A stretch of 64,000 nucleotides of DNA. Origin: Grifola frondosa. Lineage: Eukaryota > Basidiomycota > Agaricomycetes > Polyporales > Grifolaceae. Both the position numbers and the translations under genes were made by a program. How positions within the stretch are numbered: the stretch's first letter is position 1; each line of letters opens with the position of its first letter. Under the pieces are notes generated by a model. It made no database searches. It was not told the origin of the DNA and worked only from the letters and a program-made list of their open reading frames with translations. Of this stretch, positions 20,677 to 31,118 are shown piece by piece. The DNA is taken from assembly GCA_001683735.1 (NCBI GenBank), contig LUGG01000002.1:1364001-1428000 (forward strand). The letters run 5' to 3'.

Positions 20677-22719
20677 TTAGATGAGTATCAACAGGTGTCC
20701 AAGTAAACGACCAAGTTTCCCCATGTTCTTTCTAGAGTGCGGGTATAATTGCACAATGGCATGTCCATTGCAATGAACATCTCGGAAGAAGAATTGCGCA
20801 TCCCGAATAAGAAAGGTCTGAGCCCCATAATCTGCCATTTCATCCTTTATGAATTCTACACCATTGTCTGCCATCAAGGTACTTGCTCCAATCTTTCTTG
20901 TCTTGTCTGTTCTAAAGTCCTCCATCTGGGTGGTTAACAGAGACTGATACATGGCCATCTCTCGGCTTTGCCGGCGATACATATGATTCAGCTGCCCATT
21001 GGCTTTCTTCCCTATTGTAATCTTCCTGAATTCTGAGGCTAGACTCTCCTTATCTGATTCTTCATCTGCATCTGTACTTTCTTCATCTGAATCTGTCTCT
21101 GTATAGTCCTCTATATCTGAACTGTACTCTTCTTCACTCTTGACACTCTTCTCAGAGCTCTTGTCACTATCATCATTATCAGCTACTGACTCAATCCTGG
21201 ACAATGTCTCGGGTTGCTTTGGAGCTTTCTCCTCAACAATAGTTGCAAATGAGGCTGCACTTCCTATGTCTTCATGTGATGACACAAAGACTTCAGAATC
21301 AGGATGTCCTGGAGGCCCTCTGAAGGTAAGGAAAGTTCCTTCATCCCTCTCACGTATCCCTACACCAAAGGCTCGTTGCCATGGCCTACCTAATAATCCT
21401 TCGAATGGAGGGTTAGGTGCCACATATGCATTAAACCTAGTGTTTATGTGTCCAAATTTCAGAGGTACATCACTAACAAGACCTAGTAAGTCTCCTGTGC
21501 CACCATTTGCATCATTTATGCTAATAGCACGGGACTTGTCCATGGGCCTTTGCACAATAGACTTCCAGATCCTTTCACTGATTATATTCAACTGGGATCC
21601 TGTGTCAATGATAAAGTTCACTGGCTTCTCATTGCAGTCCATGGTCAACCGGATAAGAGGTGATCGGGTCTCATTTATTCCTGAGATTAAATCTGCTGTA
21701 AATCCAGATACCAAGTGTGCTGCTGGTCCTGTCCCTGGTTCTATCTTCTTGACCTTCAAGGCATTCTGCAATTGCTGTGACACCTCCTTGGATACTCCAA
21801 ATAGTTCTCCAACTGATATTGTGAAAGGAATATTCAGAATCCTATTCATAATATTTGATGCGTCCACTTCCTGGCTAATTGCTGATGTCTTGTTTGGTCC
21901 TCGGTTCTTTTCTACAGTCTTATCTGGCTGATTTCGAAGCATGCGAGCCATTGCTGGGTCATCAACCATTTCCGCATCATTATCAGGATTGAATGATCTT
22001 TGCTGGACTTCGAAAGGACGTTCCTTGAAATGGGGATATGAACTTGATGCTGATGGCTGTGGCTTATAAGCAGTAGTATGTGGTGGAGTCTCTTTCTCTT
22101 TTCCTTTACTGGGAAGAGATGGTCTAGTACTTTCATATGGCTGCTTTCGATAGGTCCGAGCTTCCTTTGAAGTCTTCTCAGCTGGTAAAACCATAACCTC
22201 TGCATCTGATTCATCTTCTGACTCTACAAGAGCCTTCCCATAGGTTACAAAATGAACCTGAGGCACAGCATCCTTGATGGCTTGCACCCAGTTCTCTGCT
22301 CCATTTCGCTGAATAATGTTTCCATTTTTATCAGTAAATCGTCCTCGGTAATCCTTAAGGAGATGTCCTTTGGACATCAAATCCTGGATCTTTGGGCAAT
22401 TTCCCATGATATGTCCTTGCTCTCCACATCCATAACATCCTAGTCCTGATGGTGGTGGGAATCTTCCAGGTGAGAACCGATTAGGATCTGGTCTTTCAAA
22501 TCTTGGTGGTCCTGCTGGCTGAGCTGGTCTTCCAAAGGGTGCTGCCTGATTAATATGGGGAAGAGGCAAGCATCTTGTAACCAATGGGTTTATGTTGGAT
22601 GCCTTCAAGAATAAAATCCCATATTGCGGATCGTTTACAGACAGCTTAGTCATTTGCTTAACTAGCTTATCTATTTCTGATTCCTCTGATTCTTTTGGGA
22701 TTCCTTCACGCTCTTCCAA
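20677..22719 (-). CDS. Element A nucleocapsid zinc knuckle and first protease
   Basis: About 680 codons are open. A CCHC zinc knuckle (CYGCGEQGHIMGNC, CX2CX4HX4C) lies near residue 97 and a retropepsin site IIDTGSQLNIIS near residue 370, followed by LLGRPWQRAFGV. A very acidic Ser/Asp/Glu stretch comes near residues 510-570. There is no good ATG at the start. The frame overlaps the end of gag by about 30 nt in the +1 phase, and the gag stop is in the context GCG-TGA-A, so it is probably made by +1 frameshifting or else records a one-base mutation. It cuts the polyprotein and packages RNA. Confidence 0.85.
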   Translation of the reverse strand: MEEREGIPKESEESEIDKLVKQMTKLSVNDPQYGILFLKASNINPLVTRCLPLPHINQAAPFGRPAQPAGPPRFERPDPNRFSPGRFPPPSGLGCYGCGEQGHIMGNCPKIQDLMSKGHLLKDYRGRFTDKNGNIIQRNGAENWVQAIKDAVPQVHFVTYGKALVESEDESDAEVMVLPAEKTSKEARTYRKQPYESTRPSLPSKGKEKETPPHTTAYKPQPSASSSYPHFKERPFEVQQRSFNPDNDAEMVDDPAMARMLRNQPDKTVEKNRGPNKTSAISQEVDASNIMNRILNIPFTISVGELFGVSKEVSQQLQNALKVKKIEPGTGPAAHLVSGFTADLISGINETRSPLIRLTMDCNEKPVNFIIDTGSQLNIISERIWKSIVQRPMDKSRAISINDANGGTGDLLGLVSDVPLKFGHINTRFNAYVAPNPPFEGLLGRPWQRAFGVGIRERDEGTFLTFRGPPGHPDSEVFVSSHEDIGSAASFATIVEEKAPKQPETLSRIESVADNDDSDKSSEKSVKSEEEYSSDIEDYTETDSDEESTDADEESDKESLASEFRKITIGKKANGQLNHMYRRQSREMAMYQSLLTTQMEDFRTDKTRKIGASTLMADNGVEFIKDEMADYGAQTFLIRDAQFFFRDVHCNGHAIVQLYPHSRKNMGKLGRLLGHLLILI

Positions 22720-23605
22720 TGCTCTTCTTCAACTTAGGTGCTGGCTCCATTGGCCGAGTCACCTCTTCATCATCATCGGTGTCACTATCATCATATACCT
22801 TCTTCGGCTTAACTCTTGATTTTCTTGCTGGCTGTCTCCTAGCCTTCCTAGCTGGGGCTATCCTTTCATCATCACTTGCTTCATCATCTGAATCTTCTAT
22901 CCTGCTATCATGCTTGAAGATATCCTCAGTTCCAAGTCTTTCTGTGTCGAAACGATCTGGGCCTAACAATCCTTCAGCTGCTTGCTGAATCATAGCTGGC
23001 TGGAATGGTTCTGACATATCATGCATAGGGTGGAGAGCTAAGATCCTAACTTCCAATCTTTTTCTGAATGAAGGAGGTAATCCTATCCACAGGTAATATG
23101 CATAATCATCCTCAGTAAGCTTTGCCTGACCTCGGAGCCATCCTGCAATTCGGATGAATTTCCTAAGGTATCGTCTCCAATCTTTCAATTCATGAATTGA
23201 CTCTCTTCTAAATTGAGCTGAAAATGCCTGGAGGTCCTTAAGTCTGAATCTCTTAGACTCCAGATCTGCATTGAAGTATATGATCACATTAGATCGTAAC
23301 TCATCCCAATTGCCTTCTCTGTAACTTGAAAATCCTTCAATCGTCTCTCTGACCCTTCGCGAGCAGTAATCTGTGACAAATTCGCATTTTTCTGCTGTGG
23401 TCAGGTGATGAAGAGCTGCCAGCTTTTCAAAGTGGCGTAGAAATGGGTGCACTTCTGCTGCCTCTCCTCTGAATAGCTTTGGGGCATTCTTTGTTCCTTC
23501 AACTGGCATATCCATTGCAGACCTACTACTGAATCCACTTATGGAAAACTGAGTATCTGATAATGGACTATGTTCATTCGGGGGATCACGATGATCCGTG
23601 TACAT
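22706..23605 (-). CDS. Element A gag (capsid)
   Basis: The likely start is the ATG at 23605 (MYTDHRDPPNEH); the longer frame begins inside the primer-binding site without an ATG. The central region (LFRGEAAEVHPFLRHFEK, then VIIYFNADLESKRFRLKDL) is the gag capsid fold typical of fungal Ty3 elements. The C-terminus is acidic then basic (RKARRQPARKSRVKPKK), as expected for RNA binding. The stop at 22708-22706 lies just inside the next frame. Confidence 0.85.
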   Translation of the reverse strand: MYTDHRDPPNEHSPLSDTQFSISGFSSRSAMDMPVEGTKNAPKLFRGEAAEVHPFLRHFEKLAALHHLTTAEKCEFVTDYCSRRVRETIEGFSSYREGNWDELRSNVIIYFNADLESKRFRLKDLQAFSAQFRRESIHELKDWRRYLRKFIRIAGWLRGQAKLTEDDYAYYLWIGLPPSFRKRLEVRILALHPMHDMSEPFQPAMIQQAAEGLLGPDRFDTERLGTEDIFKHDSRIEDSDDEASDDERIAPARKARRQPARKSRVKPKKVYDDSDTDDDEEVTRPMEPAPKLKKSIGRA

Positions 23606-23722
23606 CCTGGTAACCTTTGGTAACAAGGCCTGACTTGGGTTCTTATCTGAATCTGCAATATCCAGGTTTGTCTCCAGATTTCGTTCTAATTGACTTTTGG
23701 GCTTATTGAATTTACTTCCACA

Positions 23723-23742
23723 CCCCCTCGCGGTGGGCTCCA
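23723..23742 (-). other. Primer-binding site of element A
   Basis: In element sense TGGAGCCCACCGCGAGGGG starts 6 nt after the LTR3 end. The TGG start fits a tRNA 3' CCA. Its complement ends GGGCTCCA, as I recall for fungal tRNA-Lys, but the tRNA is not in the window. Element C uses almost the same site (34561-34579). Confidence 0.6.
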
Positions 23743-23748
23743 ACTCTT

Positions 23749-25945
23749 TGTAAGGGGTTATTGACGTACGTGAGAGTTCCTGTCTGAGAATAAATTTCTA
23801 ACACAAGAATTTGTTCACAAAAGGATTTATTTTTCAAGCAAGGGGTTCAGCAAAACTGAATTATAAGCAGCAAGAAATTTAAAAGCCTTCAATACTTCAA
23901 TGTGCACCAAGCGTGACGGGTTTTCCTACTTTTCCGGTCAGAGGCTCAGCCGAGTCCGGAAATCCGAGATTTATTAAATATATAAGATTCAGGTACGTAG
24001 ATTCCAAATGAATGTCAGGGATATTACTTGCTAACACTTGCGACTTCAATTCCTGGTCTTGTGAGAGTGCTCAACCTAGCCTACTGTCCTGTAGGGTCTG
24101 AGTCTTCCTGCCTGGGTCTGTACTTTCAGAGCACTTGTCTGAACAGTAAAACAGCCCAAGAAACTTCTTGTCTTGAACTTAAACTTGCACTTTCCTTACG
24201 CCGCAATCTGCTGTCTTGCTACTGAGAATATTCTACTGCAGAGTACTCAACCTATCCTACTTTCCTTGTAGGGTCCTTGAGTCTTCCTGCCTGGGTCTGT
24301 ACTTTCAGAGCACTTGTCTGAACAGTAAAACAGCCCAAGAAACTTCTTGTCTTGAACTTAAACTTGCACTTTCCTTACGCCGCAATCTGCTGTCTTGCTA
24401 CTGAGAATATTCTACTGCAGAGTACTCAACCTATCCTACTTTCCTTGTAGGGTCCTTGAGATGCTCTTCTTGGACTTGTACTACCAGAGCTCAGTCTGGT
24501 CAGGTGACAATCCAAGGTGAAATTCACACAGAAGGAGAGGGCACACAGATGTCTGAGGTGAAAGTGGAAAAAAAACTATATTGCTCTCAGGGGGAGTTTG
24601 GCCTGCTTTTATACCCTGAGGAAATTCCAGAACATTCCATGGAAATGACTCACTCTGACTCCCCCTGACTCATTTCTTGGTTGCCTTACTAATCCACCTC
24701 AAATCCTGACTAATCACGACTGATCATGATTATCCATGGTCAATTCTGATTGGTCCTGACTTGGCTTTTCTGAATTAGTGCTGACAAATCAGAGTTCATC
24801 TGAGGTCATCTGATCATGTCTTAGTCATGGAACATTCTAAACTATGTTACAAAAGTATCAAAACTACGAATTCAGTACAAAGTCTTCCTAACTAAGCTTA
24901 TTTCTACACTAAACCTTTCAATTCTATTTATATCTCTTACTTTTCTCCTTATCTCCACATCTAGGCCTTGTCTAGATGGTCTGGGCTCATGATCCAGATG
25001 GTCATGTGATTGATCTGGACCTGTCCGGGCTTGCAAAATGGGGTTACAACTGATAACACTCCAAATTTAAGGGTGTCTTTTGACAAGCCTAGGTCGTATT
25101 GAGTTTCTGACAAGGGCTAGGCCATTCTGGAACTTAGCTAGAACATGTAGACTGGTCTGGACCTTGTCTAGGTCCTTCCATTGTAACTTCTCAAGTCATG
25201 TATTTCCTTCTTATAATCATTCTTATGTAATGTCCTTAACAAAAGATGCATATTTTGACTTGAAATAATGTGAGCTGAGTGCTGATTGGTGGGAAAATGG
25301 ATACATTGTCATGTGACCTAATTCTTCCATCCATGTCCCTCATAGATCAGTAGAAAGTCATCTATGTCTCGCATCTCCTGCTTGCAGCATGTTCTTCGGC
25401 AATTCAACTATATCGCTGTTCGGCTTCAACATTCCTCTGCGATGAGCAATGTTCCGAATGATCCATGCATCCAACCATTCAAACATGGCTAGAATGGAAT
25501 AGGGAATGCCCACTGCAACTTCCTGGGTGCCTGTGTAATGCTCCACAGCAACAATGACTCGAGTCTCCTGAAATTGAAGGATGCGGGTGATTCGTCCTGT
25601 AAACTCGATGTTGGGTCCCAAAAGACGAAGGGGACCAGAAAAATAGATTGGGATAAGATGATCCTGGACTGGATCGAGGATGAGGATATGTTTAGAGTCT
25701 GTCGATGCACCCGATAGTAGGGAACCTGAGTATCACGAGGGTACGAAATTGCCTGCATGATGGTGATGGACAGGAACAAGAATGCCTGGGAACGGTTGAA
25801 CAGAGTTGTGCTTTATTTATGAGTATAAGCACGTGACCACGTTCCCGATTTGATGTCCCATGTCATGTTACTTATTGATGACAGGATGTGCAAAATTGAT
25901 GTTATTTTGCCATGTCCAGGTACCAAACACATTTGGTGCGTGACA
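23749..25945 (-). repeat. LTR3: 5' LTR of element A, with extra 179-bp unit
   Basis: It is 2197 bp, the same family as LTR1 and LTR2, and TGTAAGG...GTGACA on the plus strand. It is longer because an R/U5-side segment of about 179 bp is duplicated. The 154-codon U3 frame is broken here by small deletions near 25364 and 25693. The right flank GCGC (25946-25949) is the target duplication whose partner is now at 2333-2336. Confidence 0.95.
24101..24458 (-). repeat. Tandem duplication of a 179-bp unit within LTR3
   Basis: The segment starting AGTCTTCCTGCCTGGGTCTG at 24101 repeats at 24280 almost unchanged. LTR1 and LTR2 carry a single unit, bounded by partial GTAGGGTCCTTGAG repeats that probably mediated the slippage. 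Confidence 0.9.
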
Positions 25946-27366
25946 GCGCGAGGAGCCGAAAGCCGAGAATCCAAGGTCTATGTCCGGTGCTGGTGATGGG
26001 GATGGCATTGCTTCAAAGGACAAAAGCCCTTCACCCAAGGAGCCTGTCGCGAAAAAGCGTCGTACTGATGGGCGAGTGACTCTGGTTGGTTCTACAGATC
26101 CCCCCGAGATCGTCAAGGCCGCGCTTTCAAACGACTGCATCGCCAGTGATCGTCTGACTTTCATCAATCAGGGTTGGACTATGCTCTTCTCCGAGGATCG
26201 TAGCGGAAAATTGATGCCTAACATATGTCCTGGGACGATGGGCTTGCGTTTGGATGCCGCGGTTGAGCTGGACCATGTGGAAGGAGCGGTGTGTCTTCTC
26301 TTTTCTTCTATGATCAACGTCCTCGCACTAATTTCGCAATAGTGCGACCCTGTTGGAACGATAATCGTGCTTTAATCTGCGCGATTAAGCCTACAGAACG
26401 AGTTTGCTTCCGTTGTAAGGATGGAAAGTTCGGGTGCGTGTGGAGTGGCCAAAGTCGCGATGCGCGTTATAGTGAGTTTTCTAATTTTCTTGAGCCATTC
26501 GCACAACTTGAAATGTTCTTCAGCCGACCAAAAGAAGCAAACTCGCTCTAGGACCGCGGCAGCTAAAGAGGCGAAGAAGGATCAAGACGCTCCTATTATT
26601 CCGACAATCAAGATTCCTCCTATGCGGTCTGCGTCGGGCGTGGATGCCTCGGCGGTAAGAAAACTTCCCCCTCTTCCATTCGTCCTTATCGAGACGACGT
26701 CTCAGACGAGCAAGAGCTCCGTGCGCTCTTCGCGCGAGACCAAGAATTTGCCGCCGCGTGCAGATGAGGCTCCTAGTTCTTCGCCAGTTTTACAAAAGTC
26801 ACGACAAAAAGGGGGAGGAAGGGCAAGAAGTTGGACAAAGGCAAAGAGAAAGCCACTTCGCAATCCGTTGAGGACTCGATTCTTGGAACCGCGTCCTCTG
26901 TCGTTACCTCACCACTTGATTCGGGTCTTCCTTCGGCTTTCACTCCGCCTTCCATCAATACTCCTTTCTTCCCCCCTTCTCCTCTTGAGGGATCCTTGTC
27001 ACTGCCTAGCGCTTCACAAGTTGGTGCTTCAAGGAACTCCCCTTTTCCTCCTTCTTCCTCTTCGTCGCGCTCCCTTACCAAGAACCTCGCGCCTCCTCGC
27101 AATCTTGTAGATCCTGTCGCGAAGACGCGATACGCAGCCTTGGCACACCGTCGTCTTCTTCTGCAAACTGATCTCGCCATGAAGGAAAGCGAACTGGAAG
27201 GAATTCAGGTGGAAATGGATTCGCTCGTGCAAGCGGCTGGCGGGGCCCCAGCTGGTTGGGTCGATGTGTTTCGCTATAGTACGTTTTTCGTTCGCTGGAA
27301 ATCATCTTTGCTGATTTCATCATAGAGGGCTCGCACAGCACAGCTGTTGGCGGTCGCAAGTTGTAG
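25946..27366 (+). pseudogene. Gene E, 3' half: zinc-finger-like accessory gene of element C
   Basis: The frame resumes in phase right after the GCGC target duplication (GAG at 25950; REEPKAENPRSMSGAGD). A basic run PVAKKRRTDGR follows, then INQGWTMLFSEDRSGK. A short intron around 26290-26342 leads to a Cys cluster (ICAIKPTERVCFRCKDG, KFGCVWSGQ) that looks like a small zinc-binding motif. A further intron (about 26471-26523, GTGAGT...TTCAG) is followed by a long Ser/Pro/Lys-rich disordered part, a one-base frame change near 26815, and a coiled-coil-like C-terminus (MKESELEGIQVEMDSLV). A last intron (27289-27325) joins DVFRY to a short tail with a stop at 27364-27366. It is antisense to element C's pol. 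DNA or RNA binding is plausible from the motif but unproven. Confidence 0.6.
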
Positions 27367-27690
27367 GATGGGAGGAGTCATTCGCGACAAAGCGTCGCAC
27401 GGATTTTTGGACCATGTCTCTTCTCTTTTCTTCTGCTTGATGTATGTCGTCGCCTGCCTAACCTCCCATGCCTCTCCTTGGTATCGTCTTGCTCCTCATC
27501 GCGCCTTTGTACAATATGTGTCCTCTTGTTTTCTTTGATCTGTAGTTATAGTATCCTTGTCTCTGTAATTTTTGTAGGTTATATTTAAATGAAAATGAAT
27601 CCTTAGACGAAATATCTGCTTAAATTAAGTGAAATAAAATCGCAAAAATTGAGTCGCAAAAACTCGCTCATCTTGCGTCGCATAGAAACC
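27367..27690. other. Gene E 3' flank and AT-rich spacer
   Basis: The region downstream of gene E's stop ends in an AT-rich spacer. On the minus strand the bases just after the polypurine-like tract include TTTTTGCGATTTTATT, which resembles the start of LTR4 (CTTTGCGATTTTATTGC). This could be the remnant of an older LTR edge. No other gene is seen. Confidence 0.4.
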
Positions 27691-27712
27691 TTCTCCTCCT
27701 CACTGAAATTCT
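27691..27712 (-). other. Second polypurine-like tract of element C
   Basis: On the minus strand TTTCAGTGAGGAGGAGA repeats exactly the bases that precede LTR4, but here it is not followed by TGATAC. It lies between pol and gene E, so gene E is bracketed by two copies of the tract. Confidence 0.7.
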
Positions 27713-27979
27713 GACTGTCCCCAGTCATCATCTCAATGTTGAGTTAAGAATCGTAGTTGCAACGCGATTATAATCATCGCAAGTAAATGAGTGAACTCAA
27801 CAAGAAATATGGTACAAGGGGAAAGGCTCAGTTGATCTTCATTGCCGTAAAACCCCTGTGAGGCTTTGCGCGACTGTCGCAGTGACTATCGCGACTTACA
27901 TGAAACACTATAAGTACAGAAAATAATAAGCATATGCAAAATATCTGATAAATGAGTAAAAAGTATGCGAATCGCAAGT

Positions 27980-28714
27980 TCATTCTTGAGGAAGATCTTC
28001 TTCATCCTCTGCTTCAACGTGCTCCATATCGTCATGTATTTCTTCATCATCTCCTTGCGATGTTGCTTCGCGCATTTCTCGCAGACGCTCTTCATCGATA
28101 TCTAGTAGTGCCTGTGGGACTGCGATCGATTTTCGCGCGAAGAATGGAATGACTCTGAATGCTGCGATGGGTCTGTCAAATACTGTGCCATCGAGCTCTG
28201 CAAGGATGTAGGCTCCTCCGCGATTTCTTGCTAAGACAACTAGCGGTCCAAGATACCGCGGTCGCATCTTGCGATTAAGTGACTTCTCGATCTGCGTGTG
28301 TCGCATGAGTACTAGATCACCATGTTTGAAGTCGAAATCGCGTATTGTGGTCTTGTGTTCGCGCTCGAATCGAACTGCTGCTGCAACGCGTGCTTCGAAG
28401 ACTTTGGAATTGAGTCGCGCTACCTGTTCGTGTCTCTTCTGAAGTGCGATCGCACGTCTGGCGATGAGGTCTGTGGTCGACATGATGGAATCGGGAGGTG
28501 GTTGTAGGTACGTTGCTTCAGAGATGTCGAGAGGAATGATAGGATGTGTTCCTGTCGCTGCGAAGTAAGGAGAACAACCCATGCGTTTGCACACCGTGAT
28601 TCTTTCTGCCCAAAATACTGAGTGCACCACTTGCGACCATTGCTTTTGGTCTCCATCTGCGGCTTTGAAAGAGTGCTCCTCGAATATCGTAGTGCGATCG
28701 CTCGACGATGCCAT
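27980..28714 (-). pseudogene. Element C integrase C-terminus, GPY/F and acidic tail
   Basis: The frame reads GCSPYFAATGTHPIIPLDIS, then DFKHGDLVLMRHTQIEKSL, then RPRYLGPLVVLARNRGGAY (GPY/F) and FDRPIAAFRVIPFFARK. It ends in an acidic tail with a stop at 27980. This module follows the DDE core and helps the integrase bind DNA. No chromodomain is visible. The upstream join to the core needs at least one frame change near 28700. Confidence 0.85.
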
Positions 28715-29190
28715 TTGCGTGAATTGTATCCGCTAATGCGAATGTGGTGGACGTGGTATTTCTTCGCAAGGTACTCGGTTGCCTTCACGAATGCAGTGCC
28801 ATTGTCCGTGACGATCTCGCTGATTGCCCCCATCTGCAAAGGATATCTTCGAAGATGAAATCGCCAAGAGTTTCGCTGTCTCCGCGCGAAGTGCTCGAAA
28901 TTCGGGATAGAATGTGAGGGAATCGCGACCTTGAACGAGGTATTTGTAACCACCCGACGGAGGGAGGTGCATTGTGTCGAGGTGAACTTTCGCGAATAGA
29001 GGTGCTGGCATTGCGACGACTGGGGGAATGAGGACCTGTCGCGACTGTCGCTGTTGGCAATTAGACATGTCGAACAAACCACACGATGTCCTTTCAGCTA
29101 TGAGGCCACCAGAATCGTTCGCAGATAGATGCTCGCGTCGCATAGACTCCTCGATGGCCTATTTCATCGTGACATGCTCGCAGAATATTG
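28420..29190 (-). pseudogene. Element C integrase zinc-binding region and DDE core
   Basis: Spread over three frames: CHDEIGHRGVYATR (zinc-binding part, followed by a TAG), KVHLDTMHLPPSGGYKYLV (first Asp), EIVTDNGTAFVKATEYL (second Asp) and GYNSR...NGIVERSHYDIR (Glu). The order and spacing are those of a retroviral-type integrase. Stops and frame changes make it non-functional as read. The CxxC pair of the zinc finger has decayed. Confidence 0.8.
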
Positions 29191-31118
29191 AGACGTCCTT
29201 CGGGTGCGATGACAAGTTTGTGTGCTCCTGTGGATCGCGCTTCCAAAGTCTGTCAGAGTCGACGAAGAATTGTACTGCGAACTTAACAAAAGTCTCGTAG
29301 TCTGCATCTGTGAATTGTGCTGGTCGCTCGAGTGTTCTATGCCAGTCGCGAACAAGTAGAAGTCTTTGATCGAGTGCGATGGCTTGAATACTACGAGGTA
29401 CGATGTCGTAGGAATCTACGGGCGGGTCCTGCGACTCTCCTTCTCCTTCTGGTACTTGCGAGATGTCGCAGTCTGGTTGTGGTTCATCGATGGTGTATAT
29501 TGAAACAAGTGAGTCGCAGGTGACTTTCTGTGTAGGATGGGGATTGACGAGGTGTGCGAAACCGTGTATGCGATCTATCCAGTCTTCGAAATCGTCCTCA
29601 GGTTCGTCTTCATCGTCTGGTTGCCTAGGTCTCGCGAGAGTCCGTCTGGTCCGTGATTGGTGCCAGGAACGTGAACAAGGGTGAAGTGAAATGTGAGGAT
29701 TGCGACAATCCATCGATTGATGCTTGCGGACGGTGCGATGTCTGGGTTCTGTAGCATGCCTTTGATATAGCGTGCGTCGACTTCTATGACCAAGTTGCGA
29801 ACACCTATGAGATACAGTCGCAACGGCGTAGTGCGCGAAAGAGTCCATAAATTTCGAGCTTGGGTTGCGAGAATCGCGACTCGCGATTGAGTGTGATGGA
29901 CGAGAATCGGTTGTAGTATCGGATTCGCGGATTCTCGAGGTCCATTGACATAGATGGAACCCGACTGCGATGTATGATGTGTCAACTGCTAGAATAACTG
30001 GCGAGTCGGATGTGTAGTCGATTGCGCGCAAGGCTGGAGACTAGGAGTGCTTGTTTGAGATCCTTTGCGCTTGAATCTGTCGCGGCGAATTCGAATGGAA
30101 TATCTTTGCGCGTAAGATAGACAGAGGATGCGCGCGTTGTGCGAAATTGCGAATGAAGATCGAACAACTCCTATGGTACCTAGAAAACCCTGACCTCTGA
30201 CAATCTTTGCAAGGGCCCCAATTTTCGATCGCTTTGACCGCGATTCTTCTGGAAGTCTGCCTTTGTAGGTGCAGCGGTGACCAATGACGAGTGTTTCCTC
30301 TGCGACTAAGAGGGATTTCGTGCCAGAGAAGTACCACCACAGTATCGCATGCGCTGTACGATCCTGCTGATGCTATGCATTGTTCCCAGACAAATCTACG
30401 AATGCCCGGATTTGTCGCGATGACTTCGTAGCCTCCATCTGCCAGTTCGTAGCGTGTCTCTGGGCCACGAACGGGGACGTCGTCGATGTAGGGAATTGTA
30501 TATGTGGAATTTCGGGCTGTAGGATGTATGTGACATCGTCGTGGAAGATGGGTACTGCGTTTGTCCATCCCATCGGAAGAGTCACCAATCGCAACGCGCC
30601 ATAGGGTGTCTGGAAGGATGTGAGGTCTCGCGACGACTCTGCGATTTCTCGCTCATCGTATCCGACATAGAGATCAAGCATGCCGCCACACGCGCGATTG
30701 CCAAATTTCTCTGCAATGTGTTCAGGAATTGGTGGGACTCCCGAATGTTGAATCGTAACTGCGTTTAATGGCTCGAGACTGTGTACGAGTCGCAACGCTT
30801 TCCATCCTTTTTGAGGACGCAAAACCATCGCGATCGATAGGATGAGTTGGATGGTTCGTAGACTCCTGCCTCGATTTTCTTCCTGATGATGCGACAGACT
30901 TCGTCGAAGATCCCCGGCGGGATGGGGATATTGCGCTGAACCCAGGGCTTGTGTTCGATGACAGGAATTTCACTGGAGGAAGAAGTCCTGCCTAAACCGA
31001 CCTCGTTCCGTGTCATCCCATGCGAAGCCTTCGTGCTGTTTGCACATGAAATCATCGATGAGATCAAGCTCAGCTGGCCAGAGAAATCCCGTATTGTGTG
31101 CTTTGCGAAATGCGTCAC
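29159..31118 (-). pseudogene. Element C reverse transcriptase and RNase H
   Basis: RT is readable as SSYRSRWFCVLKKDGK, then LRLVTLPMGWTNAVPIF, then TIPYIDDVPVRGPE with an intact YIDD active site. RNase H follows with ILAVDTSYIAVGFHL and LVIEVDARYIKGML, and HVPGTNHGPDGLSRD closes the domain. At least five overlapping frames are needed, so the copy is decayed. Confidence 0.85.

Larger units (their letters stand above)
6505..25945 (-). mobile_element. Ty3-type LTR retrotransposon, element A (19.4 kb)
   Basis: The element runs 5'->3' on the minus strand: LTR3 (23749-25945), primer-binding site, gag, zinc knuckle plus protease, second protease-like domain, a cargo segment of about 6 kb, RT, RNase H, integrase with GPY/F, polypurine tract, LTR2 (6505-8525). 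The RT-RNaseH-integrase order places it in Ty3 (Metaviridae-like) elements. It lies inside gene E of element C. The internal region of over 15 kb is far longer than the usual 5-6 kb, owing to the cargo between protease and RT. Several frameshifts in pol suggest it no longer moves on its own. Both flanks show GCGC, but the left one belongs to a rearranged junction. Confidence 0.9.

Noticed and set aside
21140..21931. A 263-codon plus-strand frame
   Set aside because: It is the exact shadow of the protease/zinc-knuckle frame on the other strand.
6501..25949. GCGC at both outer ends of element A as a simple target duplication
   Set aside because: The left flank is polyketide synthase sequence and the right flank is gene E. 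The true partner of 25946-25949 is 2333-2336, as shown by the restored reading frame.
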